Source: Archaeoglobales archaeon
GTDB lineage: Archaea > Halobacteriota > Archaeoglobi > Archaeoglobales > Archaeoglobaceae
Direction of reading: 5' to 3'
NCBI GenBank assembly: GCA_011605865.1
Contig: JAAOZI010000012.1
Coordinates: 1-64,000 of the forward strand
Length of the DNA stretch: 64,000 bases
The notes under the pieces are model-generated. The model did not search any database. It had not been told where the DNA came from and saw nothing but the letters and a program-made list of their open reading frames with translations. Positions 44,206 through 54,398 of the stretch are shown here, one piece after another. Position numbers and translations under genes: made by a program. Position 1 is the first letter of the stretch. Each line of letters starts with the position of its first letter.

Positions 44206-44516
44206 GATTTGAGCTTTTTTCTAATTTCCTCTATCTCTGTCTCCAACTGAGATAACTCTACAAATTTAAACTCCTTCTCCGGTACCCCAGCTAACCTCCA
44301 AAAAAGCCTTGCAATCACAGGCATAAGTTTTCCTGCGTATCCCGGACTATGAGGAAGAAGTTTTGCAGATAGATCTCCGAGAAGCTCGAGTTGTTCTCTT
44401 TCAAGTTGCTCCAGTTTTAGACTCGCTTCTCCAAGTAAATATATAGCCGAACCCAGAATTTTTTCTCTGAGAGCGTAATACTTAGCCGCCTCGCTCGAAA
44501 TTCTATGAACCCCCAT
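44202..44516 (-). CDS. Hypothetical protein, helical
   Basis: 104 residues, not recognised. It has a long helical pattern: YYALREKILGSAIYLLGEASLKLEQLEREQLELLGDLSAKLL, and a C-terminal coiled-coil-like LETEIEEIRKKLK. A middle segment with HSPGYAGKLMPVIARLFWRLAGVPEKEF looks conserved in character. It overlaps the end of the helicase gene by 4 nt on the opposite strand. Codon pattern is like its neighbours, so a real gene is likely. No function is proposed. Confidence 0.6.
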   Translation of the reverse strand: MGVHRISSEAAKYYALREKILGSAIYLLGEASLKLEQLEREQLELLGDLSAKLLPHSPGYAGKLMPVIARLFWRLAGVPEKEFKFVELSQLETEIEEIRKKLKS

Positions 44517-44704
44517 AATAATTTTTTATTACAAGATATTTAAAAGTTTCGAGTCTTCCCCATTACCTTAAATTTTAAATTGGATATAACAAAAAAGTTA
44601 TCCGCTTAGGCTAGAGTTACCTATCCAAAGGCGAGCTTTCAGTAGAAAATTTTGGTGGCTCAAACTTATAGAAAGTTTTAAAATTTCTGAATATTAATTA
44701 TTCT

Positions 44705-45364
44705 GTGATAATAGTTGATGTTCATGAACCGGAATTTCTTAAAGGAGTTGCCGACAAAGTACAGGATTTGGTAATCGATTACTGGATAATCGGAAACAGA
44801 TGTCACTATGTAGTAGAAAGAAAGACTTTTTCTGATCTAATAAGCAGCCTACTCGGCAGAGCAGAAACAAAAGTAAGAGAAAGAATTTTTGAACAGTTAG
44901 AAAGATTAAAAGAGTTCAAAGAAAAGCTAGAGAGTCAAGGAAAAAAAGTATGCCCAATTCTAATCATCGAAGGAGAATTAGATAGCAGAATAACCCTCGA
45001 GCAATGGTTCGGAATCCAAGCGAAAGTTGCAGAAATGGAAATTGGTCTGATCAGAACAGAATCGATTAACGAGACCATGATTTGCCTCAAAACACTTGAA
45101 AAAAGGGCCGGAAAAGATTTAGTAGACTTACCGAAAATTCCGATCTCCAAAAGCCTAAGAGACTTGAAAACAGAAGCTTTGCATGTTCTAATGGCAATAA
45201 GCGGAATCGGGGAAAAGAAGGCTATTAAACTACTTGAAAGATTCGGGAGTCTTAAAAACGTTTTCAATTCGAGCGAGAGCGATTTAAAGAGAGTAGTTGG
45301 AGAGAAACTGGCGAAACATATGAAAGAGCTATTTGAACAAAGATTCTCATCTGGATTTGACTAA
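44705..45364 (+). CDS. Short XPF/ERCC4-type nuclease (nuclease + HhH, no helicase)
   Basis: 219 residues, GTG start. IIVDVHEPEF, then VVERKTFSDLISSL with the ERKxxxD catalytic core at residues 38-44, a nuclease domain to about 130, and helix-hairpin-helix repeats in LMAISGIGEKKAIKLLERFGSLKNVF at 164-190. It cuts branched or flap DNA. Most euryarchaea have the long Hef form with an SF2 helicase; this is the short crenarchaeal-type layout. No PCNA-binding motif is obvious at the C-terminus. Convergent with cofH, 4-nt overlap. Confidence 0.88.
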   Translation: MIIVDVHEPEFLKGVADKVQDLVIDYWIIGNRCHYVVERKTFSDLISSLLGRAETKVRERIFEQLERLKEFKEKLESQGKKVCPILIIEGELDSRITLEQWFGIQAKVAEMEIGLIRTESINETMICLKTLEKRAGKDLVDLPKIPISKSLRDLKTEALHVLMAISGIGEKKAIKLLERFGSLKNVFNSSESDLKRVVGEKLAKHMKELFEQRFSSGFD

Positions 45365-46383
45365 TCTAGTATCCTATAAAGAGTGTCCCTCTGCTTTGGA
45401 ATTCTCCCGGCTCTTCTTATCAGTTCTCTGAGCTCATCCGGAGTTAGGAATTCGCCTGAAGTTGCTCCTGCAGATTTTGATATGTTTTCCTCTATTAAAG
45501 TCCCTCCCAAATCATTAGCACCAAAGTTAAGAGCCGCTTGTGCAAGCTTTATGCCGAGCTTTACCCAAGATGCCTGGATGTTCTTGATCTCTGGATAAAG
45601 AAGAATTCTCGAAATCGCTATCACAAGAAGATCTTCGAATCCGCTAGCTCCTTTTGCCCTCAAACCAAGTTCATTGTTTTTCCACATAAAAGATAGCGGA
45701 ATAAATTCCGTAAATCCTCCGGTCTCCTGCTGGATCCTCTTAATAAGAAGTATATGCTCTATTCTCTCCTTCCAGCTTTCCACATGTCCGTACATCATTG
45801 TTGCAGTAGTTGGAATACCCACACTGTGAGCCTCCTTTATTATTTTAACCCATTCAGCTGTTTTCAGCTTTTTTGGACATATTTCGCTTCTCACATAATC
45901 GTTCAAAATTTCAGCTGCTGTTCCTGGCATCGAATCTAGACCCTCCCTTTTGAGCATTTTTAGAACTTCAATTGTTTCCATTTTACTGTTCCTTGCCATA
46001 TGATAAATCTCCATTGGTGAAAAAGCATGGATATGAATACTTCGAGAGACTTCTCTCACGGCTTCCAGTATAGAAATGTAAAAATCTATCCCCGCATTCG
46101 GAAGTAAGCCTCCTTGGATGCAAACTTCTGTGCAACCGAATTCAACAGCCTCCTCTACTTTTCTCTTTATTTCTTCCAGTGAGAGTCTGAATCCCTTCCT
46201 GTTTCGGAAGGCGCAAAACTTGCAATCATTTATACAGACGTCTGTAAAATTTATGTTCCTGTTTACAACAAAAGTAACAAAATCCCCAACCGCTTTTTTT
46301 CGGAGTTCGTCCGCAATCTTGAAAGTCTCATATGGATTCTCTAAGAGCTTGAACGGATCTAGAACGAGCATATCCATTTTCAT
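45361..46383 (-). CDS. cofH: FO synthase subunit 2 (CofH)
   Basis: 340 residues. Radical SAM motif CINDCKFC (Cys50, 54, 57) followed by AFRNRKGF, then GCTEVCIQGGLLP, HIHAFSPMEIYHMA, GLDSMPGTAAEIL and GANDLGGTLIEENIS. CofH joins a tyrosine-derived radical to the ribityl-uracil precursor of FO, the F420 chromophore. Overlaps cofG by 56 nt. Confidence 0.95.
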   Translation of the reverse strand: MKMDMLVLDPFKLLENPYETFKIADELRKKAVGDFVTFVVNRNINFTDVCINDCKFCAFRNRKGFRLSLEEIKRKVEEAVEFGCTEVCIQGGLLPNAGIDFYISILEAVREVSRSIHIHAFSPMEIYHMARNSKMETIEVLKMLKREGLDSMPGTAAEILNDYVRSEICPKKLKTAEWVKIIKEAHSVGIPTTATMMYGHVESWKERIEHILLIKRIQQETGGFTEFIPLSFMWKNNELGLRAKGASGFEDLLVIAISRILLYPEIKNIQASWVKLGIKLAQAALNFGANDLGGTLIEENISKSAGATSGEFLTPDELRELIRRAGRIPKQRDTLYRILD

Positions 46384-47359
46384 CAGAATACACCTCTATT
46401 AGCTCATTCAAAGCACTTCCATACAATTTAAGCTTTACGAATTTTGGATATACAGGCAATCTTTCCCTAAGAACAAATTCTTGACCTAATTTTTTCTTTA
46501 AGCTTTCTATCGACGGCCACGGTGCTTCGGGGTTAATATAATCTGGCGTAACTTCTGAAATTCCCCCAAGATCATTTGCACCAGCCTTCAAAAATGGATA
46601 AACATCTTCAACCAGATTTGGAGGAATCTGAATCGCTATATCATCTGGTAAAATTTCCCTCGCTAGCTTTACGACTTTCAGCATCTCCTCCAAGCTTGGT
46701 TCCTTCCAATTCTCCATTTTTGTCCCTTTTTTAGGCTTAAAGTTCTGTATTATTACCTCCTGTATATGCCCAAATTCATCATGCAGATCCGCGATGACTT
46801 CAAGCGAATAAGCCCTATCGTATTCTTTTTCCCCTATTCCAACCAAAATACCAGTTGTAAATGGAATGCAAAGTTTTCCAGCTTCTTTTATCGTTTTTAT
46901 CCTTTTCTCCGGCTTTTTTCCAGGACTCTCAGAGTGACATTCGAGTTCTACTGCCTGCTCAAGCATAAGTCCTAGACTGGCGTTCACGGGCTTAAGTTTC
47001 ATTAGTTCCTCTCTATCCAAAACTCCAGCATTAGTGTGGGGAAGAAGGCCGTGTTTTATCGCAATTCTATTCATTTCAACCACATAATCTATAAAGCTTT
47101 CATAACCCATTAATTTCAGAATTTTTCTAAAACCTTCATAAACGTCCGGTTTTTCCCCAAATGTGAACAGAGCTTCTTTTGCATCCTTTACCATAGAAAA
47201 AAGCTTTTCAACTTCTTCTCTTTGCATAATATCTACTTTATCTCTCCTAAAACCACAATACCAGCATTTATTTCTGCAAGTTCTGGTCAGGGGCACGAAA
47301 ACGTTTTTTGAATACGTTACGATCACATAACTTGATCTATTCCCGACTAAAAAAATCAT
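46328..47359 (-). CDS. cofG: FO synthase subunit 1 (CofG)
   Basis: 343 residues. Radical SAM motif CRNKCWYC (Cys28, 32, 35) with GFRRDK, LFTFGEKPDVY, LLPHTNAGVLDREEL, LGLMLEQ, FTTGILVGIGE, VIIQNFKPKKGT and GANDLGGISEVTPDYINPE-like text. CofG completes FO with CofH. The two subunits are encoded back to back with overlap and are likely translated together. Confidence 0.96.
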   Translation of the reverse strand: MIFLVGNRSSYVIVTYSKNVFVPLTRTCRNKCWYCGFRRDKVDIMQREEVEKLFSMVKDAKEALFTFGEKPDVYEGFRKILKLMGYESFIDYVVEMNRIAIKHGLLPHTNAGVLDREELMKLKPVNASLGLMLEQAVELECHSESPGKKPEKRIKTIKEAGKLCIPFTTGILVGIGEKEYDRAYSLEVIADLHDEFGHIQEVIIQNFKPKKGTKMENWKEPSLEEMLKVVKLAREILPDDIAIQIPPNLVEDVYPFLKAGANDLGGISEVTPDYINPEAPWPSIESLKKKLGQEFVLRERLPVYPKFVKLKLYGSALNELIEVYSDENGYARSRSVQALRESI

Positions 47360-47439
47360 CGGAATGATTTGGAATAATTTTGTATCCAGTGAAAATCAAA
47401 CGAAAGTTATTTTTACTACATATTAGAACTACATATAAT

Positions 47440-48423
47440 ATGGAGATAGAAACAAGAAAACTGCAGCTAATCGGTGGTTCAAGCTACATGATCAGTCTAC
47501 CAAAAGACTGGGTAAAAGCAAATGGACTTAAACAGGGTGATGAAATCGTACTAGAAATCGAAGATAGTGTAATAACGCTCTACCCAAAAGGTTTCAAAGA
47601 AGACATCAAAATTTCAAAAGTTGAAATAACAGATTTAAAAAGATATGATGAAAAGTTCCTAAAAAGGTTCCTCTACGCCCTCTACATCCAAGGAATTGAT
47701 GAAATAGTGATAAAAGATAAAAGAGTGACCCCAAAATTGATAGCGAAGATAAGCGAAATCGTGAAATCCATAATAGGCATTGAAATAATAGACACCAGAG
47801 ACAAGATCGTATTAAGATGCCTTACAATCACAGATTTCGACGTCTACGGTGTCGTCAAAAGAATGAGCCAAATAGTGCAGACGATAATAGAGACGATAAT
47901 AGATGCTATAGTAAAACGAGATTATTCATTCCTCTCCGAGCTCAAAAACCTAGAGGAAGATACCGACAGGCTCTACCTTCTAGCAGTTAGACAGGAGCAC
48001 AGACTCGTTAAGGAGTTTTCAAGTCCAGCAAAATGGAATGAATTGAGGCTGATTCTAGGAATAAGAACGGTGGCAAAACTAATAGAGGAAATAATTGACA
48101 ATTTAGAAGATTTTTCAAAACTTCTGGCAAAAATGAACGAAGTTGAGCTTGAGCTTTCTAAGCAGTTTCTAATGGAGCTTAATAATGCATTCGAGCTAGT
48201 ATCCAAAGCGTATTTTGAATCCAATGTAGAGCTTTCGGAGGATTCTATACAGCTCCTAGAGGATCTGGAGAACAGAATTATTGACAAAATGAAGACAAGT
48301 CCGCAAATGAGCATATATCTTTTGAGCATATGCAGACACATAAAGTCTATAGGTGAAATAGCGCTCAACAAATCTGTAAGAGAGTCTCTAGAAGAAATCA
48401 AAGAAAAGGAGCAAAAAGCTTAA
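47440..48423 (+). CDS. PhoU-family protein with N-terminal AbrB-like domain
   Basis: 327 residues from ATG 47440, 27 nt after a TATA-like TTATTTTTAC. The first 45 residues (ETRKLQLIGGSSYMISLPKDWVKANGLKQGDEIVLE) form an AbrB/MazE-type DNA-binding domain. The rest is two PhoU-like three-helix bundles (LEEDTDRLYLLAVRQEHRL is the metal-binding PhoU signature). Archaeal proteins of this layout are assumed to control phosphate uptake genes, none of which are nearby. Confidence 0.85.
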   Translation: MEIETRKLQLIGGSSYMISLPKDWVKANGLKQGDEIVLEIEDSVITLYPKGFKEDIKISKVEITDLKRYDEKFLKRFLYALYIQGIDEIVIKDKRVTPKLIAKISEIVKSIIGIEIIDTRDKIVLRCLTITDFDVYGVVKRMSQIVQTIIETIIDAIVKRDYSFLSELKNLEEDTDRLYLLAVRQEHRLVKEFSSPAKWNELRLILGIRTVAKLIEEIIDNLEDFSKLLAKMNEVELELSKQFLMELNNAFELVSKAYFESNVELSEDSIQLLEDLENRIIDKMKTSPQMSIYLLSICRHIKSIGEIALNKSVRESLEEIKEKEQKA

Positions 48424-48446
48424 TTCTTTAAGGTAGAGAAAACTTT

Positions 48447-49415
48447 ATGGGAGAAGAAGTTCATGATCTCGAAGATATTCCTGGAGTTGGCCCTGAAACA
48501 GCAAGAAAGCTAAGAGATGCAGGATTTACGACGATCGAAGCTATTGCTATTGCATCCCCTGCCGAAATTTCTTCAATTGCTGGAATTGGTGAATCGAGTG
48601 CAATGAAGATAATACAACATGCGAGAAAGATGGCAAGCATTGGTGGCTTCGAGAGTGGTGAGAAAGTCCTCGAAAGGAGAAGGAACGTGAAGAAGATCAC
48701 AACTGGAAGTCGAGAATTGGACAGCCTTCTTGGCGGAGGAGTAGAGACGCAAGCGATAACGGAATTTTTTGGAGAGTTCGGTAGTGGAAAAACCCAGCTC
48801 TGTCATCAACTAGCTGTAAATGTTCAGTTACCTGAAGAGAAGGGTGGTCTAAACGGCTGCGCAATTGTGATTGACACAGAGAATACATTTAGGCCAGAAA
48901 GGATAATTCAAATGGCTCAAGCAAAAAATCTAGACCCGAACGAGGTTTTGAAGAATATCTATGTAGCCCAAGCCTATAATTCAAGCCATCAAATGCTCCT
49001 AGTTGACAACGCGAAAGAGTTAGCTGAAAAGTTAAAGAAAGAGGGAAAGCAAGTGAGACTTCTTATAGTGGATTCTCTCACATCTCACTTCAGAGCAGAA
49101 TACGTTGGAAGGGGAACCCTAGCCGACAGACAGCAAAAACTAAACAGACATATGCACGACCTCATGAAGTTTGGCGAGCTCTTCAACGCAGCCGTCGTCG
49201 TTACGAACCAGGTCATGGCAAGACCAGACGTACCCTTTGGAGATCCAACAAAACCGGCGGGCGGGCACATCGTTGCGCACACAGCAACTTATAGGGTATA
49301 TCTTAAGAAGAGCAAGGGAGACTTGAGAATTGCTAGACTTGTTGATTCTCCGCATCTACCCGAGGGAGAGGTAGTCTTTAGAGTCAGTGAAAAAGGAATA
49401 GAAGATCAAAAATGA
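48447..49415 (+). CDS. radA: DNA repair and recombination protein RadA
   Basis: 322 residues, the archaeal Rad51/Dmc1 recombinase. N-terminal HhH domain ([21 protein letters not shown]), polymerisation motif region near 66-80, Walker A GEFGSGKT 109-116, Walker [11 protein letters not shown]1/L2 loop region with [19 protein letters not shown]. Full length with no intein. It catalyses strand exchange. Two genes downstream is a SWIM-domain protein. Confidence 0.97.
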   Translation: MGEEVHDLEDIPGVGPETARKLRDAGFTTIEAIAIASPAEISSIAGIGESSAMKIIQHARKMASIGGFESGEKVLERRRNVKKITTGSRELDSLLGGGVETQAITEFFGEFGSGKTQLCHQLAVNVQLPEEKGGLNGCAIVIDTENTFRPERIIQMAQAKNLDPNEVLKNIYVAQAYNSSHQMLLVDNAKELAEKLKKEGKQVRLLIVDSLTSHFRAEYVGRGTLADRQQKLNRHMHDLMKFGELFNAAVVVTNQVMARPDVPFGDPTKPAGGHIVAHTATYRVYLKKSKGDLRIARLVDSPHLPEGEVVFRVSEKGIEDQK

Positions 49416-49551
49416 TCTTTCCCATGTTAAAACATAGTCTTAGGCCCGCATCATTTTCATTACTCAAAATGAACTCCAGGATTTGCTGATTGGGTTCAAC
49501 TAAAAACACCAAAAAACTGAAAATACTTATATTTTCGCACCAAATGGGGTC

Positions 49552-50115
49552 ATGGAATTCTACAGCGAGAGGAGGCTACAGAACTGGGTGGATAAGATAA
49601 ACGAGCTAAAGGTTAGCGAAGAGGATCCTACAACACTTTTAGTATTTGATCAAATGCTCGAAGATGTAATCATCGCCTGCTTCAATATTATAAACGCAGT
49701 TAAGAGAAGGGAAATTAAGAAAACGGAAGCTTTGAACGAGATTAAAAAAATTAAAAATATATTCAATAAAAATTTTGAATTTAATTCTGAGCTGAAGGAA
49801 GATTTATTCTTCCTCACAAAAGAATCCGTTAAAGCTGTACTTGCATCCTTTGAATACTTCCTCGAAGGAAAATTCAGCAAGAAAGACCTAAAAGAGCTCA
49901 TAAAAGATGCAATTGAGAGTGAAAAAAAAGGAAATCTCGATTTAGCATTCGACATGATTGCTCGAGCTGGCGCAAAAATTATCAAAGGAGAAAGTCTTCC
50001 CGAGCTCAACATACCGGACGATAGCGAGATAATTGGCTGGATAGACGGAATCGATGCAATATCAACAACTTTAGAGCTTTCGAGGATCGATGTCTCACAA
50101 ATTTCTGAAGAGTGA
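49552..50115 (+). CDS. DUF2150-like archaeal protein
   Basis: 187 residues, soluble and helical: FYSERRLQNWVDKINEL, VFDQMLEDVIIACFNIINAVKRREI, FFLTKESVKAVLASFEYFLEGKF, IIGWIDGIDAISTTLELSRIDVS. This resembles the DUF2150 family of euryarchaea as I recall it; the function is unknown. A TATA-like ACTTATATTTTC about 25 nt before ATG 49552 suggests a leaderless start. The end overlaps the SWIM gene by 26 nt, so the two are coupled. Confidence 0.65.
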   Translation: MEFYSERRLQNWVDKINELKVSEEDPTTLLVFDQMLEDVIIACFNIINAVKRREIKKTEALNEIKKIKNIFNKNFEFNSELKEDLFFLTKESVKAVLASFEYFLEGKFSKKDLKELIKDAIESEKKGNLDLAFDMIARAGAKIIKGESLPELNIPDDSEIIGWIDGIDAISTTLELSRIDVSQISEE

Positions 50116-50425
50116 GGTAATCGAAGCAGCAAAGAAAGGGGTTGGATACGAACTCTACAAGGCCCTATTCCTGAACTATGGAAAAAGAGGAGAGAAAGCT
50201 TTCCATTATATCTATCAACGAAGGGTAAAAAAATATCTAGACTTCTTCGTGGTCGTTGGCAGAGAAGAGTACATAGTCGAGGAATTCTTTTGCACATGTC
50301 CTGATTTCCAGATAAACCTGAAAAGCAGGAGTCCCTGTGCCCATATAATTGCGGTTGAAGTTGCGAAGCTGCTAAAGTGTTATGATGAAATAGATACCTA
50401 CTATATGGATTTCCAGAAAATTTAA
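50090..50425 (+). CDS. SWIM zinc-finger protein
   Basis: 111 residues. The SWIM motif is FCTCPDFQINLKSRSPCAHI: Cys68, Cys70, Cys83, His85 (CxCx12CxH). The N-terminal 60 residues are helical. SWIM proteins of the Sws1 type work with Rad51 paralogues in eukaryotes, and archaeal members have been noted near radA; this gene is about 670 bp downstream of radA, coupled to the DUF2150-like gene. A role in recombination is an inference from that. Confidence 0.85.
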   Translation: MSHKFLKSEVIEAAKKGVGYELYKALFLNYGKRGEKAFHYIYQRRVKKYLDFFVVVGREEYIVEEFFCTCPDFQINLKSRSPCAHIIAVEVAKLLKCYDEIDTYYMDFQKI

Positions 50426-50447
50426 AATACTATCTCACATTTCCACT

Positions 50448-51566
50448 GTGGATGTTATAGTCGCGGGAATTGGTATTGCGGGCGCTTTTGCTCTGAGAAG
50501 TCTTTCGAGATCACTAGAAGTCTTGGGTATTGACAAACGTGAAAAACTCGGATATCCTGTTAAGTGCGGAGAAATTATACCCACAAAAAGGGAGATGAAA
50601 AGACTTCTGCCAAACTTGGAGGACTACAGCCTTTTTGATTTACCGAAGAGATTCGAAAGTAACAGAACCGATACCATCTCATTTTTCTTACCCAACGGAA
50701 AAAGTTACGAAATCGACTTTGAGTTTCACGTTGTCAGGAGAGATGAGATGATACAAACAATTGCTGCAGAAAGCGGACACAGAATTGAAAGAGAAGTCAT
50801 CCTAGGTTATAAAAATGGCACTCTAATAACAAACAGAGGAATGAAGAACCCGAAGGTTTTGATAGCATGCGATGGGGCAAACTCAAGAATTGCAAAAGAT
50901 CTTAATCTCTGGAGCTACGAGATATCTTCTGCCAAACAGTATGTTATGAGAAACGTTGAGTGCGATGAAAAAACAGTATACATGTTTCTTGGAAAAGCTA
51001 TAAGTCCAGGGGCCTATGCTTGGATAATACCCAAAGGAAACGGAGTTGCGAATGTCGGAATCGGTTTTAGGCAGAAATATTCAAATGAAAGTATTCACAA
51101 GGTCCTTGACAGGTTTGTAAAGGATTTCCCTTATTCCTCACAATTCCTAAAAAAAGCGGAAATTATCAGCAAAGTCGGTGCAATTGTTCCGATAGACAGA
51201 CCATTTGAGAGAGCTGTGCATGGAAAGGTAATCTTCGCAGGGGATTCTGCAAGCATGATAATAAGCCATACCGGAGGTGGAATTCCAATCTCGATGATAG
51301 CCGGTGACTTAGCTGGGAAGGTAGTTAATAATTTTTTTGACGGAGGAAAACTTGAAGAATACGATTTTCTCTGGAAAAAATATCTCGGAAAAAGACTTTC
51401 GACTGCTTATCTTTTCAGAAAACTATGGGATCTATTTGCCGAAAGAGATGAACTGTTTATAAAGGCCGCAAAATTTCTGAGCAACAAAGACTTAGAAAAA
51501 ATATTGCACTGTGAGGTGCCTTGGAAAATAAAGCTTTTTTACCCATTTCTACGTCTCTTCACTTGA
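50448..51566 (+). CDS. Geranylgeranyl reductase-family flavoprotein
   Basis: 372 residues, GTG start at 50448 with TTTAAAATA 24 nt before it. FAD-binding [19 protein letters not shown], then GYPVKCGEI (conserved PxxCG-like), [31 protein letters not shown], and [21 protein letters not shown]. These proteins reduce the isoprenoid double bonds of archaeal ether lipids or of other prenyl chains. The exact substrate is not readable. Convergent with the amidase, 8-nt overlap. Confidence 0.88.
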   Translation: MDVIVAGIGIAGAFALRSLSRSLEVLGIDKREKLGYPVKCGEIIPTKREMKRLLPNLEDYSLFDLPKRFESNRTDTISFFLPNGKSYEIDFEFHVVRRDEMIQTIAAESGHRIEREVILGYKNGTLITNRGMKNPKVLIACDGANSRIAKDLNLWSYEISSAKQYVMRNVECDEKTVYMFLGKAISPGAYAWIIPKGNGVANVGIGFRQKYSNESIHKVLDRFVKDFPYSSQFLKKAEIISKVGAIVPIDRPFERAVHGKVIFAGDSASMIISHTGGGIPISMIAGDLAGKVVNNFFDGGKLEEYDFLWKKYLGKRLSTAYLFRKLWDLFAERDELFIKAAKFLSNKDLEKILHCEVPWKIKLFYPFLRLFT

Positions 51567-52920
51567 TCTTCGGTTTTATTTTCTGCCAAGGCGAAATATC
51601 CTGAAATGCCTTTGAAATCTGGAGAACTCTAAGATCCTCATACTTCCTTCCGGTTATCTGCATACCTATAGGCAGCCCATCTTTGCTGAAGCCCGCCGGA
51701 ATTGAAGCGGAAGGTTGTCCGGTAAAGTTAAAAGGATACGTGAACGGCATCCAGCCTATCGGAGTTGTCGGTTTCCCCGCAATCTCATCCGGGCCTATTT
51801 TTCCAATTTCAAACGGTTTTACAGCAGTAGTTGGTGTTATCAAAAAATCATAACGTTCAAAAACCTTTCTAAGCTCTCTCCATAGTTCAAGCCTCTTTTC
51901 CTCTATTTTGATGTAGTCTCTATAACTGAAAACTTCAGCCATCGGCAAAAAGGATAAATAAGGCGGATAAGCAACTTTCCTCCATTCATCGAGCTTATCG
52001 GAAATAAAGGAGACAAATTCCAAGACAACTTTCATTGTCAATTCGGTCTCCAAACACGGAACATTTATCTTCACTTCTTCAACTTCTCCAAATTTCTCGA
52101 GCCTGAATGCAGCTTTTCTCACAACTTCTTCAACTTCAGGATCCACTATGGCATAGCCGAGATCCGAGGAGTAAGCTATTTTCACGTTGTCAATTGGCTC
52201 TTCCAAGGCCTTAAAATAACTTATTCCATCGTCTGGTAGCGAATTTATATCTCTAGAATCCCACCCTTTCACGAAATCAAGCATTAATGCTGTGTCTTCA
52301 ACGAATCTCGTAAGAAAACCTTCACATACTAAAGAATTGAACACAGGCAAAGAAGGATACCAGGGGATTCTTCCAAAGGTTGGTTTCAGACCATAAAGCC
52401 CGCAGAAGCTCGCTGGAATTCTTATACTACCCCCACCATCGTTTGCCGTTGCAACTGGAATCATTTCGGAAGCGACCGCTGCCGCACTTCCACCGCTTGA
52501 ACCGCCAACGGTCTTTGTAAGATCCCAAGGATTTCTAGTGACACCAAAAAGAACATTATCCGTATAAGCTATTAGACCGAATTCGGGAAGATTTGTCTTA
52601 CCCAATATAATAGCTCCAGCTTTTTTAAGCCTTTCAACAAGTACAGAATCTTCCTTTGGAATATAATTTTCCAGTAACTTTGAACCATAAGTCGTCCTAA
52701 GACCTTTTGTGTCTGTATTATCTTTTACAGCAATCGGTAAACCTCCCAACGGTTTATCTTTCGCCTCCTTTGCTTCTTCAATTGCCTTGGGATTCAGGGT
52801 GACAAATGCGTTTATTTTTGGATTCAACTCTCTTATTCTTTCCAGACACATTCCAACGAGTTCATCAGCTCTCATTTCCCCTCCTTTAAGCTTCTCTACC
52901 AATTCGACAAGTCTCTCCAT
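51559..52920 (-). CDS. Amidase signature-family enzyme (GatA-like)
   Basis: 453 residues. Catalytic triad visible as Lys66 in IAVKDN, cis-Ser in [15 protein letters not shown] (about 141-142) and nucleophile Ser165 in [10 protein letters not shown]. The C-terminal part [26 protein letters not shown] is typical. It could be GatA of the tRNA amidotransferase or a separate amidase; no gatB or gatC is adjacent, and its sequence is not closer to GatA in any feature I can see, so only the family is called. Confidence 0.85.
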   Translation of the reverse strand: MERLVELVEKLKGGEMRADELVGMCLERIRELNPKINAFVTLNPKAIEEAKEAKDKPLGGLPIAVKDNTDTKGLRTTYGSKLLENYIPKEDSVLVERLKKAGAIILGKTNLPEFGLIAYTDNVLFGVTRNPWDLTKTVGGSSGGSAAAVASEMIPVATANDGGGSIRIPASFCGLYGLKPTFGRIPWYPSLPVFNSLVCEGFLTRFVEDTALMLDFVKGWDSRDINSLPDDGISYFKALEEPIDNVKIAYSSDLGYAIVDPEVEEVVRKAAFRLEKFGEVEEVKINVPCLETELTMKVVLEFVSFISDKLDEWRKVAYPPYLSFLPMAEVFSYRDYIKIEEKRLELWRELRKVFERYDFLITPTTAVKPFEIGKIGPDEIAGKPTTPIGWMPFTYPFNFTGQPSASIPAGFSKDGLPIGMQITGRKYEDLRVLQISKAFQDISPWQKIKPKIK

Positions 52921-52976
52921 AAAATCACCTTAAATAATTGAAAAGAAATCTTTAAAAGTTTTTCCAAATTGATTGT

Positions 52977-54398
52977 ATGCTTTCGAGAATTGAAGCCGAA
53001 GTACTAGCAAAAGCTGAAATTGGAAAAGTCTACAGCATCGAGGAATTTTCAAAAATTACCGGCTTGAACAGAGATGCCGTTATGAAAGCCGTGTATCTCC
53101 TCAAGGAAAAAGGTTTTGCAGATGTTTTCGAGACTACAAAGAAAAGTTTAAAATTGACTGCTGAAGGGAAAAAATACCTCTTGCAAGGCTTTCCAGAAGA
53201 AAAACTCTTTAACTTGCTTTCCGAAGTCAATGAAATCGAAGAGCTAAAGAAGAGGTTCGGAAAAGACTTCGAAATTGCAATCGGATGGCTAAGAAGAAAG
53301 AAATCCGTAGAAATAGTAAATGGAAAAGTGATAGCAACTGGAAAATTGAGTCTAGATGAGAAAAATGCATTAAGTTCAGTGGAAAGGGGGGAGGAAATAA
53401 GCGAAGAAATGAAAAAGATACTTGAAAAAAGAAAGCTCATCGAAACCGAAGAAAGAAAAGTTCTCAGTTTTGTAGTTCTGAAAAAACCCGAACTTGAGGT
53501 TAGAGAGCTTATTGGAGACCTAACCCAAGAGATTATCGCCACCGGATCCTGGAAAGGAAAAGAATTTGCAAAATACGATATAAAAGTTCCATCAGCTGAA
53601 ATCTACGGCGGAAAAAGTCATCCATATGAAAGAATAATCCAAGAGTGCAGAAAAATATTTCTTGACATGGGCTTCAAAGAAATAAAGGGGAACTATGTTC
53701 AGCTTGCCTTTTGGAATTTCGATGCCCTTTTCCAACCACAAGACCATCCTGCAAGGGACATGCAGGACACATTTTATCTAGACCGATATGAGGAAATAGA
53801 TTTCGAGAACGTCGAAAAAGTCAAGAGAGCGCATGAAGATGGATGGATTACAGGATCAACCGGCTGGAGAGGTAGCTGGAGCATAGAAAAGGCAAAGCAA
53901 CTTGTCATGAGGACGCACACCACAGCAATAACCATAAAATATCTTGCAAAAAATCCAAAACCCCCTCAGAAAGCCTTCTGTATAGACAGAGTCTACAGGA
54001 GAGAGAGTATAGACGCAACGCACCTTCCAGAATTTGATCAGCTTGAAGGCGTGGTTTTAGATAAAGATATTGGATTCAAACACCTTCTAGGCTTGCTAAA
54101 AACGTTCTTCGCTAAAATGGGCTTTGAAAACGTTCGTTTCAGACCCGGATATTTCCCCTACACCGAACCCAGCGTCGAACCTGAGGTTTACGTGGAGGGC
54201 CTAGGATGGATAGAACTGGGGGGTGCAGGAGTTTTCAGAAAAGAAGTAACGGAACCTCTTGGCATTGAAGGAAAAGTCCTTGCCTGGGGCCTAGGTATTG
54301 GCAGGCTCGCAATGCTCAGAATTGGATTAAAGGATTTGAGAAAACTTTACCTTCCAGATCTGAATTGGCTCAGAAGTTTTCCAGTAATAAGAAAATGA
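52977..54398 (+). CDS. pheS: Phenylalanyl-tRNA synthetase alpha subunit
   Basis: 473 residues. The N-terminal winged-helix domains (EVLAKAEIGKVYSIEEFSKI) are followed by the class II catalytic core: HPYERIIQECRKIFLDMGFKEI, AFWNFDALFQPQDHPARDMQDTFYL (motif 2), FRPGYFPYTEPSVEPEVYVEG, and GWIELGGAGVFRKEV, AWGLGIGRLAMLRIGLKDLR (motif 3). It charges tRNA-Phe with PheT, whose gene is not here. TTTAAAAG about 22 nt before ATG suggests a leaderless start. Confidence 0.96.
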   Translation: MLSRIEAEVLAKAEIGKVYSIEEFSKITGLNRDAVMKAVYLLKEKGFADVFETTKKSLKLTAEGKKYLLQGFPEEKLFNLLSEVNEIEELKKRFGKDFEIAIGWLRRKKSVEIVNGKVIATGKLSLDEKNALSSVERGEEISEEMKKILEKRKLIETEERKVLSFVVLKKPELEVRELIGDLTQEIIATGSWKGKEFAKYDIKVPSAEIYGGKSHPYERIIQECRKIFLDMGFKEIKGNYVQLAFWNFDALFQPQDHPARDMQDTFYLDRYEEIDFENVEKVKRAHEDGWITGSTGWRGSWSIEKAKQLVMRTHTTAITIKYLAKNPKPPQKAFCIDRVYRRESIDATHLPEFDQLEGVVLDKDIGFKHLLGLLKTFFAKMGFENVRFRPGYFPYTEPSVEPEVYVEGLGWIELGGAGVFRKEVTEPLGIEGKVLAWGLGIGRLAMLRIGLKDLRKLYLPDLNWLRSFPVIRK

